This document shows positions 1 to 7,892 of a stretch of 20,075 nt of DNA, one piece after another. Position 1 is the stretch's first letter; each line of letters begins with the position of its first letter. Where the stretch lies: assembly GCA_023136735.1 (NCBI GenBank), contig JAGLQQ010000118.1:1-20075 (forward strand), read 5' to 3'. The position numbers were made by a program, and so were the translations under genes. The notes beneath the pieces are model-generated. The model saw only the letters and a list, made by a program, of their open reading frames with translations. It made no database searches and was not told the origin of the DNA. The stretch comes from Candidatus Omnitrophota bacterium (GTDB lineage Bacteria > Omnitrophota > Gorgyraeia > B26-G9).

Positions 1-132
1 ATTAAAATCCGCAAATACAATTCCCCCCGTCTGGTTGATACAAAGGAAAAGTGTTTTCTATCTAGGAGTTGGGGATTCTTACTTTGGCTTGACAAAAAAC
101 TGTTAGAAAAACTGCAAGATGCTGCTAGATGC
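1..132. other. Upstream flank with no supported gene
   Basis: No gene can be supported here. Plus-strand frame 1 stays open from base 1 to a TAA at 157-159 (52 codons), but it resembles no family I recognise and its stop lies inside the -10 box of the next promoter. It could be the 3' end of an upstream gene or chance. A TTGACA at 89-94 has no matching -10 box at the right distance. Confidence 0.4.
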
Positions 133-160
133 TTGACATCAAGTAAGCTTGTGCTATAAT
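133..160 (+). promoter_or_regulatory. Sigma70-type promoter of the cobalamin operon
   Basis: TTGACA at 133-138 and TATAAT at 155-160 are separated by 16 bp, which is near-consensus. Transcription should start near 167, just upstream of the riboswitch aptamer. It is the only good promoter seen upstream of cobS and may serve the whole collinear run to about 15023. Confidence 0.8.
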
Positions 161-179
161 AAATTCACAATATAAATGT

Positions 180-392
180 ACAGGTGTTTTAATCTGGATG
201 TTCAGGAAATATTCAGGTAAAAACTTAAAAGGGAAAACGGTGAACTGTTTATTTGCAGTGAATCCGTTACGGTCCCGCCGCTGTAATCCTGCTTTTCTCT
301 GATGAGAAAAGAACCATTTGGGCATTTTATAGCCACTGTCTTTTTGATGGGAAGGCTGCCAAAATGGGGGGAGAGTCAGAAGACCTGCCTGT
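180..392 (+). promoter_or_regulatory. Cobalamin riboswitch aptamer (canonical)
   Basis: Conserved cobalamin-riboswitch blocks appear in the right order. They are GGGAA at 231-235, GGTGAA at 239-244, GGTCCCGCCGCTGTAA at 271-286, GCCACTG at 332-338, GATGGGAAGGC at 346-356 and the B12 box AGTCAGAAGACCTGCC at 374-389. ACAGG (180-184) pairs with CCTGT (388-392) to close P1. Between the core and the GCCACTG block lies a small AAAAG/CTTTT-type stem near 292-311. The element precedes cobS and therefore should repress the synthesis operon when adenosylcobalamin is abundant. Boundaries are by eye. Confidence 0.95.
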
Positions 393-449
393 CATATCAT
401 GGGTAAAAAGGAGTTTATCCTCGCGGAAGGGTTAAGTAAATCAGGGTGC

Positions 450-480
450 AATCCTGCCATAATCATGGCGGGATTTTTTT
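450..480 (+). terminator. Intrinsic terminator of riboswitch 1
   Basis: An 11-bp stem pairs 450-460 (AATCCTGCCAT) with 465-475 (ATGGCGGGATT), including one G-U wobble. The loop is AATC and the stem is followed by a T run to 480. It lies 58 nt after the aptamer and is the likely OFF state. A competing 6-bp hairpin, CAGGGT (442-447) with ATCCTG (451-456), shares the 5' arm and could act as the antiterminator. Confidence 0.85.
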
Positions 481-681
481 ATTGCAGGATGCCATAATCC
501 GCCAAATAGCACAGGAGGTGCGTTTTGAGGTGGATAAAATAAGATGGCACAACTGCGCAAAGAATACAGGATGTGTGTTTTGTGGAGGATGAGACAAGAT
601 AAAATAACCCTGAGCCTGTCGAAGGGTAAAACTGGCTGGAGGGTTAGAAAGATAAAAACACTGTTTAACTAGGAGAAGGAA
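481..681 (+). other. Untranslated leader between terminator and cobS
   Basis: Two hundred bases without a convincing gene. GCAGGAT at 484-490 is complementary to ATCCTGC at 451-457 in the terminator arm. A GTG-started frame of 24 codons (518-592) would encode a short Cys-rich peptide but lacks a spaced ribosome-binding site. A 42-codon frame (544-672) runs through the REP-like repeat and is probably an artefact. The cobS ribosome-binding site AGGAGAAGGA is at 671-680. Confidence 0.5.
605..646. repeat. REP-like palindromic hairpin
   Basis: CCCTGAGCCTGTCGAAGGG (608-626) is an imperfect palindrome whose CCCT/AGGG ends flank tandem G-A mismatches. I recognise it as a type of short repeat scattered through many environmental bacterial genomes. 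In a larger fold, TAACCCT (605-611) pairs with AGGGTTA (640-646) and AGCC (613-616) pairs with GGCT (634-637), giving an 11-bp bulged hairpin in the cobS leader. A REP-associated transposase lies at the other end of this window, but nothing here shows that it recognises this repeat. Confidence 0.6.
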
Positions 682-1413
682 ATGAAAGCTTTTTTTCTGG
701 CTTTGCAATTTTTGACGATTATCCCGATAGGCTCTAATCTTAAGTTTGAAAAAAAAGATTTTGGCTGTTCATTGCGGTTTTTCCCGGTTATCGGATTGAT
801 TAGTGGTTGTTTTTTGTGTTTTATATGGTTGAGTTTTTCCGGGGTGGCGGTGTTGGCTAGAAGCGCGCTGATTATTATCGCGAGTGTTATCATTACCGGC
901 GGCTTGCATATAGATGGGCTTGCGGATACCTGTGATGGATTATACGGTTTTCACTCAAGAGAGAAAACGCTGCGAATAATGAGAGATAGTCAGATTGGCG
1001 CAATGGGAGCTATGGCAATAGTATGTTTATTAATCGCCAAATTTGCTTTTATCGCAAGTATTCCGAATGCTCAAATTTATAAAATTTTGCTTGCTATGCC
1101 GGTACTATCACGATGGGCGATGACTTTTGCTTGTTGCGGGGCTCTTTATCCGAGGAAGGAGGGCAAAGCGAAGTTATTTGTCGAAGGAACTAAGGGGAAA
1201 GAGATATTTGCCGCAGGGGTAAGCGTGCTGGTTTTATATGTTTGGTTTTGGCAGCTTAAAGGGGTACTAGTTTTTTTATTGACACTGTTATGCGTGGGTA
1301 TATTTAAACAATACGCGCAAAAAAAAATAGGCGGGATGACCGGTGATACGATTGGAGCTGTTAATGAAATCGCTGAAATGGCAATGCTGTTTTTCGCGCT
1401 GCAAATCTTATAA
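682..1413 (+). CDS. cobS: Adenosylcobinamide-GDP ribazoletransferase (cobalamin synthase)
   Basis: CobS joins adenosylcobinamide-GDP to alpha-ribazole (5'-phosphate), the step that makes adenosylcobalamin (phosphate) at the inner membrane. The 243-aa product opens with the family's MKAFFLALQFLTIIPIG-like stretch. It carries GGLHIDGLADTCDG at residues 73-86, the acidic metal-binding motif. RDSQIGAMGA is at about 101-110 and GGMTGDTIGAVNEIAE is near the C terminus (217-232). Several hydrophobic segments fit an integral membrane protein. The ATG start has a strong AGGAGAAGGA site immediately upstream. It is the first gene after the B12 riboswitch, so its transcription is probably cobalamin-repressed. 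Length and motifs are normal for the family. Confidence 0.96.
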   Translation: MKAFFLALQFLTIIPIGSNLKFEKKDFGCSLRFFPVIGLISGCFLCFIWLSFSGVAVLARSALIIIASVIITGGLHIDGLADTCDGLYGFHSREKTLRIMRDSQIGAMGAMAIVCLLIAKFAFIASIPNAQIYKILLAMPVLSRWAMTFACCGALYPRKEGKAKLFVEGTKGKEIFAAGVSVLVLYVWFWQLKGVLVFLLTLLCVGIFKQYAQKKIGGMTGDTIGAVNEIAEMAMLFFALQIL

Positions 1414-1419
1414 GCTAAT

Positions 1420-1983
1420 ATGATTACAGAGTTATTTTTAATCCGTCACGCTCAGACAGAGCATAATAGGCAAAAGCGTTATTGCGGTTTTAGCGATGTC
1501 TCCTTAAATCATACAGGGATGAAACATGCCAGGTCTCTAAAAAGTCGAATCTCGAAACTGAAGATAGAGGTATTGTTCTCAAGCCCCTTAAAAAGAACGC
1601 GGCAGACATCAGAAATTTTGTTTCCTGAGCGAAAGATTGTTTTTGACCCGCGCTTGAAAGAATTGAATTTTGGGCAGTGGGAAGGTTTGCAATATAACGA
1701 AATTATTGAAAAATACGGCTCTTTTTATAATGAATGGGTCAATGATCCATTTAACGCGCGTCCGCCGCAAGGGGAAAGTTTGCTTGATCTGCAAAAACGG
1801 TGTATGGGATTTTTAGAATTTGTTTTAAAGGAGTTTAAACATAAAAAAATCGGGATTGTTTCCCATGCCGGGCCGATAAGGGTTATGCTGATCGGCCTTA
1901 ATAAGTTAAGAAAAGAGGATTTTTGGGATATCGCGGTGGATCATTTAAGCATAAACAGGGTCAAAGTTAACCAAGAGGTGTGA
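1420..1983 (+). CDS. cobC: Alpha-ribazole phosphatase, histidine phosphatase family
   Basis: This is a histidine (phosphoglycerate-mutase-like) phosphatase. In a B12 operon it should remove the 5'-phosphate from alpha-ribazole-5'-phosphate or adenosylcobalamin-5'-phosphate. The N-terminal signature LIRHAQTEHN places the phosphorylated His at residue 10. Other active-site elements are SSPLKRTRQT (54-63), ELNFGQWEG (81-89) and VSHAGPIR with the second His at 149. At 187 aa the length is typical. It starts 6 bp after the cobS stop with no clear ribosome-binding site, suggesting translational coupling. Sequence alone cannot separate it from general histidine phosphatases; the neighbours decide the call. 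Confidence 0.88.
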   Translation: MITELFLIRHAQTEHNRQKRYCGFSDVSLNHTGMKHARSLKSRISKLKIEVLFSSPLKRTRQTSEILFPERKIVFDPRLKELNFGQWEGLQYNEIIEKYGSFYNEWVNDPFNARPPQGESLLDLQKRCMGFLEFVLKEFKHKKIGIVSHAGPIRVMLIGLNKLRKEDFWDIAVDHLSINRVKVNQEV

Positions 1984-2005
1984 TCTAAGGAAAGTTTGAG
2001 GAAAA

Positions 2006-2533
2006 ATGGGAAAGGTAGTATTTATAACGGGTTCTGTGCGAAGCGGGAAAAGCAAATTAGCAGTTGAGTTTGGAGAAAAATCCTCAAAGAAAATTGTCTT
2101 TTTAGCCTCATGCGCTCCTTTGGATGAGGAAATGAAAAAAAGAGTAGCCAAACATAAACAGTCTCGACCCCGGGACTGGAAAACAATAGAAGAGCCGATT
2201 GATGCCGCGGATGTTATTACAGAAGCTAAAGCTGATGAGCTTGTCATATTTGACTGTCTTACGCTTTGGATAAGCAATATTATGTTGAAATTCGATAAAG
2301 AAAAATTGATAAATGAAAAAATTCAGGAATTGTTTCTAATTTTGTCTAAAACAAAAGCGGAAGTAATTGTGGTTTCTAATGAGGTGGGTTGGGGAATCGT
2401 GCCGGAGAATAAGCTCGCCAGGCAATTCAGGGATATTGTAGGGATTACGCATCAAAAACTGGCAGGAATAAGCGATGAGGTTTATCTTGTTACAGCAGGG
2501 ATTGCTCAAAAATTAAAGGAGAGTCATGAATAA
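2006..2533 (+). CDS. cobU: Adenosylcobinamide kinase / adenosylcobinamide-phosphate guanylyltransferase
   Basis: CobU phosphorylates adenosylcobinamide and then transfers GMP to give adenosylcobinamide-GDP, the substrate of CobS. The 175-aa protein has a Walker A loop GSVRSGKS at residues 9-16. His50 in KHKQSRP followed by W58 matches the position of the guanylylated histidine of the family. VIFDCLTLWISN, VSNEVGWGIVP and the C-terminal LARQFRDIVGITHQKLA block are further CobU hallmarks. The ATG has GAGGA at 1998-2002. The last codons overlap cobT by 8 bp, which is consistent with coupled translation. No key residue appears to be missing. Confidence 0.96.
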   Translation: MGKVVFITGSVRSGKSKLAVEFGEKSSKKIVFLASCAPLDEEMKKRVAKHKQSRPRDWKTIEEPIDAADVITEAKADELVIFDCLTLWISNIMLKFDKEKLINEKIQELFLILSKTKAEVIVVSNEVGWGIVPENKLARQFRDIVGITHQKLAGISDEVYLVTAGIAQKLKESHE

Positions 2534-3584
2534 AATTAGAGAATTGATTAATACTATTGAGGGTTTAGATCATGAGATTATGGGAAAAGCGCAAAAAAAA
2601 CTGGACTGCTTAACTAAACCGCAAGGGAGCCTGGGAAGGCTGGAGGAGCTGGCAAAGCAGATAACGGGTATAAAAAGAACGTTGAATATCGCATTAAACA
2701 ATAAAGTTATTTTTACTTTTGCCGCGGATCACGGGATTGCCGAAGAAGGGGTGAGCGCTTTTCCTCAGGAGGTTACAGCGCAGATGGTTTATAATTTTCT
2801 TGCAGGCGGCGCGGGTATAAATGTGCTGGCACGCCATGAGGGAGACCGGGTTGTTGTAGCGGATTTAGGGGTTAAAGAACAATTAAAGGCAGATAATAAT
2901 ACGCTGAAAGTAAAAAAAATTGGACTTGGTACAAAAAATTTTCTTAAAGAAAAAGCAATGACCAGGAAGCAGGCTGAGATGTCAATCGAAGCAGGCATTG
3001 AAATTTTTAGCGAAGCATTTAAAAAAGGAATTGATATTATCGGCATCGGGGAAATGGGCATTGCCAATACGACATCGGCAAGCGCGATAGTTGCCGCTAT
3101 TACAGGGGCAAGGGTAAAGGATATCACAGGAAAAGGAACAGGCATAAATGATAAAATGCTGAAACACAAAATAAAAGTTATTGAAAAAGCACTTTTGCTG
3201 CATAAACCTGATAAAGGTGACGCGATTGATGTCTTGTCAAAAGTCGGAGGCTTTGAAATTGGAGGGTTAGCCGGGGTGAGCTTAGCCGCGGCTAGTCGCA
3301 AAATTCCGGTTGTAGTAGATGGATTTATATCGACAGCAGCTGCTTTAATCGCTTATAAATTAGAACCAAAAACAGCCGCTTATATGATATCCGCTCATTC
3401 ATCAGTTGAGAAAGGGCATAAGCTTATGCTTGAATATATGAATTTAAAACCGCTTTTAAATCTGGACTTGCGTTTAGGAGAAGGAACCGGGGCGGCCTTG
3501 GCAATAAATTTAGTAGAAGCCGGGGTTAAAATTATGAATGAAATGGCGACTTTTGAAAACGCGAATGTCTCGGAACAGGTTTAA
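2526..3584 (+). CDS. cobT: Nicotinate-nucleotide--dimethylbenzimidazole phosphoribosyltransferase
   Basis: CobT activates the lower-ligand base by transferring ribose phosphate from nicotinate mononucleotide, giving alpha-ribazole-5'-phosphate. The 352-aa product has the usual length. It shows FAADHGIAEEGVSAFPQEVT, GIGEMGIANTTSASA, EIGGLAGVSLAAASR and LGEGTGAA, where Glu319 corresponds to the catalytic glutamate. The start overlaps the end of cobU and has AAGGAG just upstream. No bluB or other benzimidazole-synthesis gene lies in this window, so the base is either imported or made elsewhere. Confidence 0.97.
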   Translation: MNKIRELINTIEGLDHEIMGKAQKKLDCLTKPQGSLGRLEELAKQITGIKRTLNIALNNKVIFTFAADHGIAEEGVSAFPQEVTAQMVYNFLAGGAGINVLARHEGDRVVVADLGVKEQLKADNNTLKVKKIGLGTKNFLKEKAMTRKQAEMSIEAGIEIFSEAFKKGIDIIGIGEMGIANTTSASAIVAAITGARVKDITGKGTGINDKMLKHKIKVIEKALLLHKPDKGDAIDVLSKVGGFEIGGLAGVSLAAASRKIPVVVDGFISTAAALIAYKLEPKTAAYMISAHSSVEKGHKLMLEYMNLKPLLNLDLRLGEGTGAALAINLVEAGVKIMNEMATFENANVSEQV

Positions 3585-3594
3585 ACAATATCTT

Positions 3595-4713
3595 ATGAAA
3601 AAAATAAACACGCAAAACAACAAGCAAGAAAAAAATAAACATGGGGGCAATATCGCGGCTATGCTCCAGCAATACGGGTTATCAGAAAAACATATAATTG
3701 ATTTCAGCGCTAATATTAACCCCTTGGGCTTGCCGAAAAAAATCATCAATCTGATTTTCCGCAATATTGATGCTGTAAAAAATTATCCTCAGCCTCAATC
3801 CGAGCGCTTAAAAGAAATAATAGCGCGTACTTATAAATTAAAACCGGATAATTTACTTGTCGGTAACGGCTCTATAGAATTGATTTATTTGATTTCGCGG
3901 GCATTAAAATTGCGCAAGGTAGCTGTAATCGCCCCGGATTTTAGTGAATATGAAACAGCATCTAAGATGCATGGAGCTGAGGTTGACTTTTTTTTCGTAA
4001 AAGAAAATGAGGGTTTTAAGATAGATATACTAAAGCTTAAAAAGTTTATTAAAAAAAGTGATGCTTTTTTTCTGTCAAATCCTAATAACCCTACTGGAAG
4101 AATACTCCAAAAGCAGGAGATGCTTTTGTTGATGGATATTTGCCGCTTAAACAAAACACTGCTTATTGTTGATGAGGCATTTATGGAGTTTGTGGATGAC
4201 GCGACAAGGTTTAGCTTAATGCACAAGTCAGTGAGTAATGAATATTTGTTGGTGCTAAGATCCGCGACAAAGTTTTTCGCTCTTGCCGGCTTAAGGCTTG
4301 GATATCTTATAGGACAGGCGAAGTTGATAAAAAAAATAGCCGTGTTTGAGTATCCATGGAATGTTAATTGCCTAGCGCAGTTGGCAGGGGGAGCTTTAAT
4401 TCAGGATAGTCAATATGCAAGAAAAAGCAGGCATTTTGTATTAAAAGAAAAAGATCGCTTGTTAAAACAACTGCAAAAAATACCAAGCATAAAAACTTAT
4501 CCGGCAGCGGCTAATTTCATTTTCTGTAAGCTGGAAACAAAAAAGATTAAAACAGCGGAAAAACTCTACGAGGCATTAGCAAAAAAAAGAATTTTTATTC
4601 GCGATTGCGCGAATTTCCGCGGATTAAATAATCAATTTTTTCGAATAGCGGTGCGCGCTAGAAAAGAAAATATTCAATTAATTGAGGGGATGAACTTAAT
4701 ACTCAATCAGTAA
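3595..4713 (+). CDS. cobD: L-threonine-O-3-phosphate decarboxylase (PLP-dependent)
   Basis: Aminotransferase-fold enzyme that decarboxylates L-threonine phosphate to (R)-1-aminopropan-2-ol phosphate, the linker that CbiB attaches. With the ATG at 3595 it has 372 aa. The N-terminal HGGN and IDFSANINPLG are typical of CobD rather than of histidinol-phosphate aminotransferases. NPNNPTG is at 162-168, VDEAF at 192-196 and the PLP lysine is K226 in RSATKFFALAGLRLGY. The frame is open from an ATG at 3538, but that would overlap cobT by 47 bp and add a basic extension not expected in the family, so 3595 is preferred although neither site has a strong ribosome-binding sequence. No threonine kinase (pduX) is present here. 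Confidence 0.93.
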   Translation: MKKINTQNNKQEKNKHGGNIAAMLQQYGLSEKHIIDFSANINPLGLPKKIINLIFRNIDAVKNYPQPQSERLKEIIARTYKLKPDNLLVGNGSIELIYLISRALKLRKVAVIAPDFSEYETASKMHGAEVDFFFVKENEGFKIDILKLKKFIKKSDAFFLSNPNNPTGRILQKQEMLLLMDICRLNKTLLIVDEAFMEFVDDATRFSLMHKSVSNEYLLVLRSATKFFALAGLRLGYLIGQAKLIKKIAVFEYPWNVNCLAQLAGGALIQDSQYARKSRHFVLKEKDRLLKQLQKIPSIKTYPAAANFIFCKLETKKIKTAEKLYEALAKKRIFIRDCANFRGLNNQFFRIAVRARKENIQLIEGMNLILNQ

Positions 4714-4728
4714 TAACAAGAAAATATT

Positions 4729-5667
4729 ATGTATGAGATAGTAGTTATAATCTTAATAGCGTATGTGTTGGATTTATTGTTTGGGGACCCGCGTTGGCTT
4801 GCGCATCCTGTTAAGGCAATAGGCTGGCTGATAACAAAAATTGAAATGCCCTTGAGGAATATTGTCAAAAATGAACGTATAGCAGGAGTAATATTTACAG
4901 CGTTTATTGTGATAGTAAGCTGGATAGTGGTTTTTTTTGCTGTTCAGGCAGCAGGACACCTGCATTTATTCGCGGGATTGCTTGTTTCTGTTTTTTTCGT
5001 ATACAGCGGCATATCAGTAAAAGATTTAAAAGTAGAATCATTGGCGGTGTATGACGCTCTGCAAAATGAAGATATAATAAGTGCCAGGAAAAAATTATCT
5101 ATGATCGTGGCCCGGGATACTAAGGATTTGGACAAAACTCAAATTATCCGGGCAACAGTGGAAACAATCGCGGAAAGCATTGTAGATGGGATAATCTCCC
5201 CGTTGTTTTATGCTTTTATCGGCGGGGCACCGTTGGTTATAGCGTATAAGGCGGTAAATACCATGGATTCAATGGTGGGATATAAAAATAAAAACTTTAT
5301 CAACTTTGGCTGGGCTTCGGCTAAACTTGATGATCTGGTTAATTTTATTCCGGCACGGATTAGCGCGATATTGCTGCCAATAGCAGCTTTATTGTCCGGA
5401 AAAAATGCCCGCAATGCCTGGAAATTTATTCTGCGCGATGGGAATAAACACCCCAGCCCTAATAGCGGGATTCCCGAAGCAGGAGTTGCCGGAGCGCTTG
5501 GGGTTCAGCTGGGAGGGATTAATTACTATCAAGGTAAGCAGTGTGTAAAACCGTTTATCGCGGACATGTCTCAGGCACTTAAAACAGAGCATATTAAAGA
5601 GAGCTTAATGATCGTTTATGTGTGTTCATTTTTGGCGGTTTTAGCAGGGTTTCTTATAACGCGATAA
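4729..5667 (+). CDS. cbiB: Adenosylcobinamide-phosphate synthase
   Basis: CbiB is an integral membrane enzyme that condenses adenosylcobyric acid with aminopropanol phosphate. The 312-aa product shows the family's opening motif LDLLFGDP at residues 14-21 followed by HPV. The conserved SPNSGIPEAGVAGALGVQLG block starts at residue 243. There are several hydrophobic helices, including residues 4-17, 55-90 and the C-terminal end. It begins 15 bp after cobD, whose product it uses. The start has only weak purine-rich sequence upstream. Length and motifs are normal. Confidence 0.96.
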   Translation: MYEIVVIILIAYVLDLLFGDPRWLAHPVKAIGWLITKIEMPLRNIVKNERIAGVIFTAFIVIVSWIVVFFAVQAAGHLHLFAGLLVSVFFVYSGISVKDLKVESLAVYDALQNEDIISARKKLSMIVARDTKDLDKTQIIRATVETIAESIVDGIISPLFYAFIGGAPLVIAYKAVNTMDSMVGYKNKNFINFGWASAKLDDLVNFIPARISAILLPIAALLSGKNARNAWKFILRDGNKHPSPNSGIPEAGVAGALGVQLGGINYYQGKQCVKPFIADMSQALKTEHIKESLMIVYVCSFLAVLAGFLITR

Positions 5668-5688
5668 CCCGTAAAGGAGTAGGAATTG

Positions 5689-7197
5689 GTGAAAAAAAGG
5701 GCGAAGGTTATTCAGATCTGCGGTACAGGTTCCGGAGTTGGTAAAAGTATATTTGTTGCCGGATTATGCCGGATATATCAACAGCAGGGCTATAAAGTCG
5801 CACCATTTAAAGCTCAAAATATGGCGCTTAATTCAGCTGTAACGCCTGATGGTCTTGAGATCGGCTGTGCCCAGGCAGTGCAGGCATTGGCTTGCAAGGT
5901 TGAGCCAAGCGTGGATATGAATCCGGTATTGCTTAAGCCGACAAGCGATGTTGGTTCGCAGGTTATTCTTAGCGGTAGGCCGCTTGGCAATATGACGGCA
6001 GGTCAATATTATAAATGTAAAACGCGTATTTTTGCTACTGTAAAGAAATCTGTATATAGGCTCTTAGCAAAAAATGATATTGTTGTTGTAGAAGGGGCGG
6101 GTTCGCCGGCGGAAATAAATTTAAAAAAGCATGATATTGTGAATATGAGGATAGCGAGGCTGCTTAGTGCCCCGGTTCTTTTAGTCGGGGATATTAACTC
6201 TGGAGGGGTTTTTGCGTGGCTCTTGGGAACCTTGGCGCTTTTAACCCAAGCAGAAAGAAAATTAGTAAAGGGGTTTGTAATTAATAAATTCCGGGGAGAT
6301 AAAAAGCTTCTTAAGAACGGATTAGATTATCTTCAGAGAAAAAGTAAAAAAAGGGTGTTTGGTGTTTTGCCTTATTATAAAAATATAGCAATTCCAGAGG
6401 AAGATTCGCTTTTCTTTGACCAGTTGTCTTTAAAACAGAAAAGGAATTCAAAGCAGGTTCATATAGTTGTAATTAGAATCCCTCATATTTCAAATTTTAC
6501 TGATTTTGACATTTTTCGTTATGAATCGGATGTATGTATTGAATTTTCTCGTGATCCCCAAGTCATAGAAAAAGCGGATTGTATTATCTTACCCGGTACT
6601 AAAAATACACTTAGCGATCTGGATGTTTTATTTCAACAAGGCTTAGCAGAGCTTATTAAGAAAAAGGCACAGCAAGGATGCTTTATTGTAGGTGTTTGCG
6701 GTGGTTTTCAAATGCTTGGCAGATCAATTGTTGATCGCGTGGGGGTTGAGGGTACTAAGGGCCTGCGTAAAGGGCTGGAGCTACTGGCTGCGGATACATA
6801 TTTTAAAGAAAAAAAGGATACGTATCTCATAGAAGGTATTGAAATAAAAAACGGAATGCGCGTTAAAGGTTATGAAATCCATCATGGAAAAATGAAACTG
6901 GGACATGGCGTTAAGCCGTTATTTCTCATTAAAAAACGTGGAAATAGAAAAGTGTGTGTTAATGACGGGGTTTCAAGTCAAAATGGAAGAATTTGGGGTA
7001 CGTATATTCATGGAATTTTCGATAATAGTATTTTTAGAAAAGAGTTTTTAAATAAACTCCGCCGCAAAAAAAAGTTAAAAGTTATACGAGATGAGGTGGC
7101 TTTTTCTCAGGATGAGGAATTTAATAAACTGGCGGATTTGATAAGGGAAAATGTGAATATGAAAATGCTAAATAAAACTGTATTTAACAAACGTTAA
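5689..7197 (+). CDS. cbiP: Cobyric acid synthase, glutamine-dependent amidase
   Basis: CbiP/CobQ amidates side chains b, d, e and g of adenosylcobyrinic acid a,c-diamide with glutamine and ATP. The N-terminal DTB-synthetase-like domain has a P-loop GTGSGVGKS, followed by FKAQNMALNS and DMNPVLLKP, all typical. The C-terminal class I glutaminase domain has nucleophile Cys337 in VGVCGGFQMLG and catalytic His441 in GTYIHGIFDN. With a GTG start at 5689 it has 502 aa; AAAGGAGT at 5673-5680 would also allow a TTG at 5686. It implies a cobyrinate diamide source, yet no cbiA or ring-synthesis gene lies in this window. Confidence 0.96.
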   Translation: MKKRAKVIQICGTGSGVGKSIFVAGLCRIYQQQGYKVAPFKAQNMALNSAVTPDGLEIGCAQAVQALACKVEPSVDMNPVLLKPTSDVGSQVILSGRPLGNMTAGQYYKCKTRIFATVKKSVYRLLAKNDIVVVEGAGSPAEINLKKHDIVNMRIARLLSAPVLLVGDINSGGVFAWLLGTLALLTQAERKLVKGFVINKFRGDKKLLKNGLDYLQRKSKKRVFGVLPYYKNIAIPEEDSLFFDQLSLKQKRNSKQVHIVVIRIPHISNFTDFDIFRYESDVCIEFSRDPQVIEKADCIILPGTKNTLSDLDVLFQQGLAELIKKKAQQGCFIVGVCGGFQMLGRSIVDRVGVEGTKGLRKGLELLAADTYFKEKKDTYLIEGIEIKNGMRVKGYEIHHGKMKLGHGVKPLFLIKKRGNRKVCVNDGVSSQNGRIWGTYIHGIFDNSIFRKEFLNKLRRKKKLKVIRDEVAFSQDEEFNKLADLIRENVNMKMLNKTVFNKR

Positions 7198-7208
7198 GGA
7201 GTTAGATT

Positions 7209-7853
7209 GTGAAAGCTTTTGTTTCCTGGAGCAGTGGTAAAGAGAGCTGTCTTTCTTTGTTTAGAATGCGGAAGGAAGTAGACGTTAAGTATCTTTTTAA
7301 TATGATTGATGAGGACGGAAAGCATTCGCGCTCTCATCGCCTGGATAAGAAACTTATTCAATTACAAGCAAAAGCGCTAGGGATACCCCTTATTCAGCAA
7401 AGCAGTACATGGCAGAGCTATGAAGATGTGTTTAAGCAAATGGTGGCCAAATTAAAAGATGAAGGCATAGCGGCCGGGATTTTTGGCGATATTGATATGC
7501 AGGCTCATAGGGATTGGGTAGAAAATGTGTGCGTGTATGCAGGTATAAAATCAATACTGCCGCTATGGCAGGAAGAAAGAGAAAGGTTAGTATGTGAGTT
7601 TATTGCTGCTGGGTTTAAAGCTGTGGTAGTGGTGGTTAACGAAAAATATCTGGGCAAAGAATGGCTGGGCAGAATAATAGATGAGTCTTTTATCGCGGAT
7701 TTAAAATCCTTGCCTGAGGTTGATGTCGCGGGTGAAAAAGGAGAGTATCATACCTTTGTATATGATGGGCCTAATTTTAAAAACCCGGTAGCATTTTCTG
7801 AAGGAGAAAAAGTCTATAATAACGGTTATTGGTTTTTCGATTTACGCGTATAG
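7209..7853 (+). CDS. Diphthami_syn_2 family ATP-pyrophosphatase, B12-operon associated
   Basis: This 214-aa protein belongs to the adenine-nucleotide alpha-hydrolase family that includes archaeal and eukaryotic diphthine-ammonia ligase (COG2102, MJ0570-like). The PP-loop-type motif SWSSGKES is at residues 6-13 and the C-terminal GEYHTFVYDGPNF is diagnostic. Bacteria are not known to make diphthamide, so the real substrate is unknown. The family chemistry is ATP-dependent amide formation. The GTG start has AAGGAG overlapping the cbiP stop, so it is tightly coupled to cbiP and lies directly before btuF. A role in corrinoid salvage or amidation is possible but unproven. Confidence 0.8.
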   Translation: MKAFVSWSSGKESCLSLFRMRKEVDVKYLFNMIDEDGKHSRSHRLDKKLIQLQAKALGIPLIQQSSTWQSYEDVFKQMVAKLKDEGIAAGIFGDIDMQAHRDWVENVCVYAGIKSILPLWQEERERLVCEFIAAGFKAVVVVVNEKYLGKEWLGRIIDESFIADLKSLPEVDVAGEKGEYHTFVYDGPNFKNPVAFSEGEKVYNNGYWFFDLRV

Positions 7854-7892
7854 GGTATTATTCTGGAATTTTAAGAGCTGATTAAAAAAAGG

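Noticed and set aside
89..117. Second TTGACA (89-94) as a promoter
   Set aside because: No acceptable -10 box at 16-18 bp; the 133-160 promoter is far better.
544..672. 42-codon plus-strand frame before cobS
   Set aside because: It reads through the REP-like repeat (giving the common LSLSKG artefact), has poor start signals and matches no family.
2789..3301. 170-codon antisense frame inside cobT
   Set aside because: It lies wholly opposite a well-conserved gene, is low in complexity and has no recognisable domain.
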